DNA from: a virus
DNA: 31,442 bases
Direction: 5' to 3' (one strand)
IMG/VR virus record: IMGVR_UViG_3300036772_000553
Coordinates: 1-31,442 of that record
The position numbers were made by a program, and so were the translations under genes. Within the stretch, counting starts at the first letter, position 1; every line of letters starts with the position of its first letter. Below the pieces are notes generated by a model. The model saw only the letters and a program-made list of their open reading frames with translations. It made no database searches and was not told the DNA's origin. Positions 29,469 to 31,442 of this stretch are shown here, one piece after another.

Positions 29469-29778
29469 GCTAAGCCGCCAGCAGTTTGGGTCTGCATTCA
29501 TGGATATTTTTGGCAATCCTACGGGAATTATCACACAGGACAATATCCGCGATCTGGATATCGGTATGGAAGAGCTTGAAGCACTGTGGAATGCCAGTCG
29601 GTCAACACCTGTGACACTGCCGCCAATGTTCGATCTCGAAGGAAGATCGGGGAGGAATTTTATTATTGCCGGCGCACACAACAGTGCAATCGCTATGTGT
29701 TCAATGGCGATAAAGGCAGCAGGTTATAAAAGTGAATGCTCGCCACTCAATTGCAGCGAGGAAACAAACAATGACTAA
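29461..29778 (+). CDS. 105-aa hypothetical protein of the left operon
   Basis: Not recognised. It begins MDKLSRQQFGSAFMDIFG and has an IRDLDIGMEELEALWNAS helix and an AMCSMAIKAAGYKSE end with the AGY motif of its neighbours. The start at 29461 is chosen for GGAAGG 4-5 bases upstream; an ATG at 29449 is also possible. It overlaps the previous gene by 8 bases. Confidence 0.7.
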   Translation: MDKLSRQQFGSAFMDIFGNPTGIITQDNIRDLDIGMEELEALWNASRSTPVTLPPMFDLEGRSGRNFIIAGAHNSAIAMCSMAIKAAGYKSECSPLNCSEETNND

Positions 29779-30007
29779 CTCCGCTGACCTGAAAGACACA
29801 CTGGTAAAGGCTAGCGTCCAAATTGACGATGGTTGCGACTTTACGAAACGCCTGGTTTGGAAGATGAATGCCAGGCGGGATATGCGGAACGGCGTCAGTG
29901 TACCGATGCCACCAGCTCCGAAAGTTGCAGCGGTGAGGATCGAACCGAAGAAGAAGCCCCAGAAACGGGGTTATCGGGTAGTGCAAAAAGCGATTGGCGC
30001 GGTGTGA
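29771..30007 (+). CDS. 78-aa basic hypothetical protein of the left operon
   Basis: Not recognised. It begins MTNSADLKDTLVKASV. The second half is Pro/Lys/Arg-rich (MPPAPKVAAVRIEPKKKPQK), probably unstructured and nucleic-acid-binding. GAGGAA lies about 8 bases upstream of the ATG, which overlaps the previous stop. Confidence 0.68.
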   Translation: MTNSADLKDTLVKASVQIDDGCDFTKRLVWKMNARRDMRNGVSVPMPPAPKVAAVRIEPKKKPQKRGYRVVQKAIGAV

Positions 30008-30014
30008 GGTAGTT

Positions 30015-30200
30015 ATGGCCACGAGATATATTGGACTAAAAGAAATGTGCAAACTGACCGGAAAAAGCCACCCGACACTGTGGCGCATGTGGGAAAAGAA
30101 GAAGGATTTCCCAGCACCGCACCGTAGCAAAAGTGGTTCCTTCCTGGGCTGGCCTGAGCATATTTATGAAGAATGGGTGAAGCAGCAGGCCAGCAATTAA
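30015..30200 (+). CDS. AlpA-like excisionase/regulator
   Basis: A 61-residue MerR-like winged helix-turn-helix: YIGLKEMCKLTGKSHPTLWRMWEKKKDFPAP, then GSFLGWPEHIYEEWV. This is the AlpA-type fold used as excisionase or integrase activator in P4-like systems. It is the last gene of the left operon and converges on the integrase, leaving 3 bases between stops. The start at 30015 is chosen for GTGAGG 5 bases upstream. Confidence 0.82.
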   Translation: MATRYIGLKEMCKLTGKSHPTLWRMWEKKKDFPAPHRSKSGSFLGWPEHIYEEWVKQQASN

Positions 30201-30203
30201 CTC

Positions 30204-31442
30204 CTACACTGCGTCAGGCGACTGGCGCAGTGCATTCAAACGTTCTTCCCACTGATTTATGATTTCCCACTTCTCACGAAGGTATGCGTAACGGTCATAA
30301 TGCTTTGTCGCAACGCCTGGCTTCTTGTGGTTTTGTAGCCGGTCGCGCATCTCCAGGCTGATCCCCATATCACCAGCCAGCGTTTTAAACGTTCTCCGGA
30401 CATCCCTCGGAGTGAAGGGCGTAAACTCTTCTCGCTGACAAAATTTTCTGAGCTGCTTTCCGTATTCAGCAGACAGTAGATGCCCTTCTTTCGTGTTACC
30501 GGGGAAAAGATAAGGTGAGTCCGCATAACGTTTCAGTTGCCCTTCGATAATCTTCGTAGCTGATTTGGTCAGCGGGATAACGTGAATATCCCCATTTTTG
30601 GAAATGTGCTGCGGAACAGTGAGCGTATTGTTCCTTTTATCCCAGTTATCGCGGGTATTCGTCATAATTTCCCACGGACGCTGGCCGCCGGTATGCAGGC
30701 ACAGCAGCAAAAGCTGAGCGTAATCCGGGTTCATTGGGCATTCCTCTTCAGGAACGCTAACCAGTCTCAGCAGTTCGGTTAACTCGTCCCACGAGAGGAA
30801 GCGATCCAGTGCTTTATCTGCACCTTTTTGCGGAGGAACAACAGATACAGGGTTGCGATCCAGCCCGTAGCGAGTCTTTCCGTTTATATTGGCCGGATTG
30901 TTATCGGCGAATAAACCAAAATTAAAAATCGCATGAAGATTTGCGCGCACTTTGTTAGAGCCCGCCACCGCTCCACGCTCTATAAACTCAGCCAGAACAT
31001 ACTTAATCTGAAGGGGGGTAATCTCCTTTGCTGGCATGCCTGCATTTATATGTGGGCTTGCTAATACCTGCTTTAACCTGTCCTCTGTCTTCTTCCAGGA
31101 GCGTTTCTCTAGCCTCTTCTGATCAGCGATATAATCATCAAATAGCTGCTTGACTGTCGCATGCTCGTACACCACTTTATCAAGGGTATCGACGTTGGCA
31201 GCTGCATCCCGGGCTTTGCTGGTAGCTTCGGATAAACTCAGGTGCGGATAGTCACCCAGCGTGAGAAATTTTCTGGCCCCATCTTTATGGTATTTGTAGA
31301 CAAAAACTTTCCGGCCAGATGGATAAATCTTCAGCCCCAACCGCCCGGTGCCACGCGAAGCGGAAGCTTGCCAGACATAGTAAGCCTGATCCTTTGGTTT
31401 GATGCCCTTTATCTTACTGTCGGTGAGAAGTATTCCAGCCAT
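30204..31442 (-). CDS. int: Tyrosine recombinase integrase, P4-like
   Basis: A 412-residue integrase. The N-terminal DUF4102-type arm-binding domain (LTDSKIKGIKPKDQAYYVW, LKIYPSGRKVFVYKY) covers about 5-90 and the core-binding domain about 95-180. The catalytic set is Arg255 (HTGGQRPWEI), Lys282, Arg349 (TPRDVRRT, with Arg in place of the usual first His, as seen in part of this family), His372 and nucleophile Tyr382 (HYDRY). The ATG is the last codon of the window, so the ribosome site, promoter and att site lie outside. Confidence 0.93.
   Translation of the reverse strand: MAGILLTDSKIKGIKPKDQAYYVWQASASRGTGRLGLKIYPSGRKVFVYKYHKDGARKFLTLGDYPHLSLSEATSKARDAAANVDTLDKVVYEHATVKQLFDDYIADQKRLEKRSWKKTEDRLKQVLASPHINAGMPAKEITPLQIKYVLAEFIERGAVAGSNKVRANLHAIFNFGLFADNNPANINGKTRYGLDRNPVSVVPPQKGADKALDRFLSWDELTELLRLVSVPEEECPMNPDYAQLLLLCLHTGGQRPWEIMTNTRDNWDKRNNTLTVPQHISKNGDIHVIPLTKSATKIIEGQLKRYADSPYLFPGNTKEGHLLSAEYGKQLRKFCQREEFTPFTPRDVRRTFKTLAGDMGISLEMRDRLQNHKKPGVATKHYDRYAYLREKWEIINQWEERLNALRQSPDAV
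30207..30232. other. Strong hairpin between convergent excisionase and integrase ends
   Basis: CACTGCGTCAG-GCGA-CTGGCGCAGTG forms an 11-bp stem with one G-T pair. It lies in the last codons of the integrase gene. No T run follows on either strand, so it may slow or end both converging transcripts or shield the mRNA ends. Confidence 0.65.

Noticed and set aside
29747-30130. 127-aa minus-strand ORF opposite the end of the left operon
   Set aside because: It covers two plus-strand genes with good ribosome sites and coupled starts, and it has no feature of its own.
1-31442. tRNA genes, CRISPR arrays, insertion sequences or att core repeats
   Set aside because: No cloverleaf, regular spacer array, transposase frame or terminal duplicated core was seen. 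The att sites are expected beyond the window ends.

Overview
The window is most of a lambda-type (siphovirus) temperate prophage, in the style found in Enterobacterales. The evidence is a near-complete lambda-like morphogenesis module (Nu1/DUF1441-A-W-B-protease/capsid-FII-Z-U-V-G/T-H), a GH19 endolysin with nested Rz/Rz1, a PF06530-type Q antiterminator, an O/DnaC/DnaB replication set, a CI/Cro switch and a P4-type integrase. I cannot name the genus from sequence alone. The window starts inside the tape measure gene and ends exactly at the first codon of the integrase, so the distal tail genes, attL/attR and host flanks are not present. I saw no tRNA, rRNA, CRISPR array or insertion sequence.

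Layout. Positions 1-11598 (minus strand) hold tail and head genes read right to left, with intrinsic terminators just after the capsid gene and just after the major tail protein gene, and a lambda-style -1 frameshift joining G and T. Positions 11599-11872 are the probable cos region. Positions 11873-15328 carry a DUF2190 decoration-like protein, a 60-aa protein, a small lipoprotein, two tandem terminators, an unrecognised 117-aa gene, Rz/Rz1, GH19 endolysin and two holin-like membrane proteins. Positions 15496-17168 hold a plus-strand 71-aa ORF, a beta-class DNA methyltransferase behind a hairpin-rich leader with a tiny ORF, and a small winged-helix-like gene.

Positions 17359-18773 are an AT-rich cassette on the opposite strand with its own promoter, two genes (a 273-aa soluble protein and a 161-aa protein with four membrane segments) and a closing bidirectional terminator. 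Its architecture resembles lambda RexA/RexB, a phage-exclusion pair, and it is the best candidate here for an undescribed system.

Positions 18776-23131 (minus) are Q, a mini-ORF resembling the N-terminus of a second Q family, DnaB helicase, DnaC-like loader, an O-like initiator with candidate origin iterons inside it, and a Bro-N/ANT antirepressor where cII would lie in lambda. Positions 23151-23412 hold a small gene broken at a run of eight G. Cro and CI diverge from a switch with TTTATC-N5-GATAAA operators, and the same operator recurs after cI over a left promoter.

Positions 24723-30200 (plus) are one tightly overlapping early-left operon of about 17 small genes. They include an ORF6N-domain protein, a free-standing ClpX-like zinc-binding domain protein, several small helical proteins that may be related to one another, and an AlpA-like excisionase at the end that converges on the integrase.

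In the lysogen, CI should silence PR and PL while the 17.4-18.8 kb cassette stays on from its own promoter. After induction the left operon (probably anti-host, anti-defence and excision functions) and the right operon (antirepressor, replication, Q) are expressed, and Q lets polymerase read through the late-region terminators.
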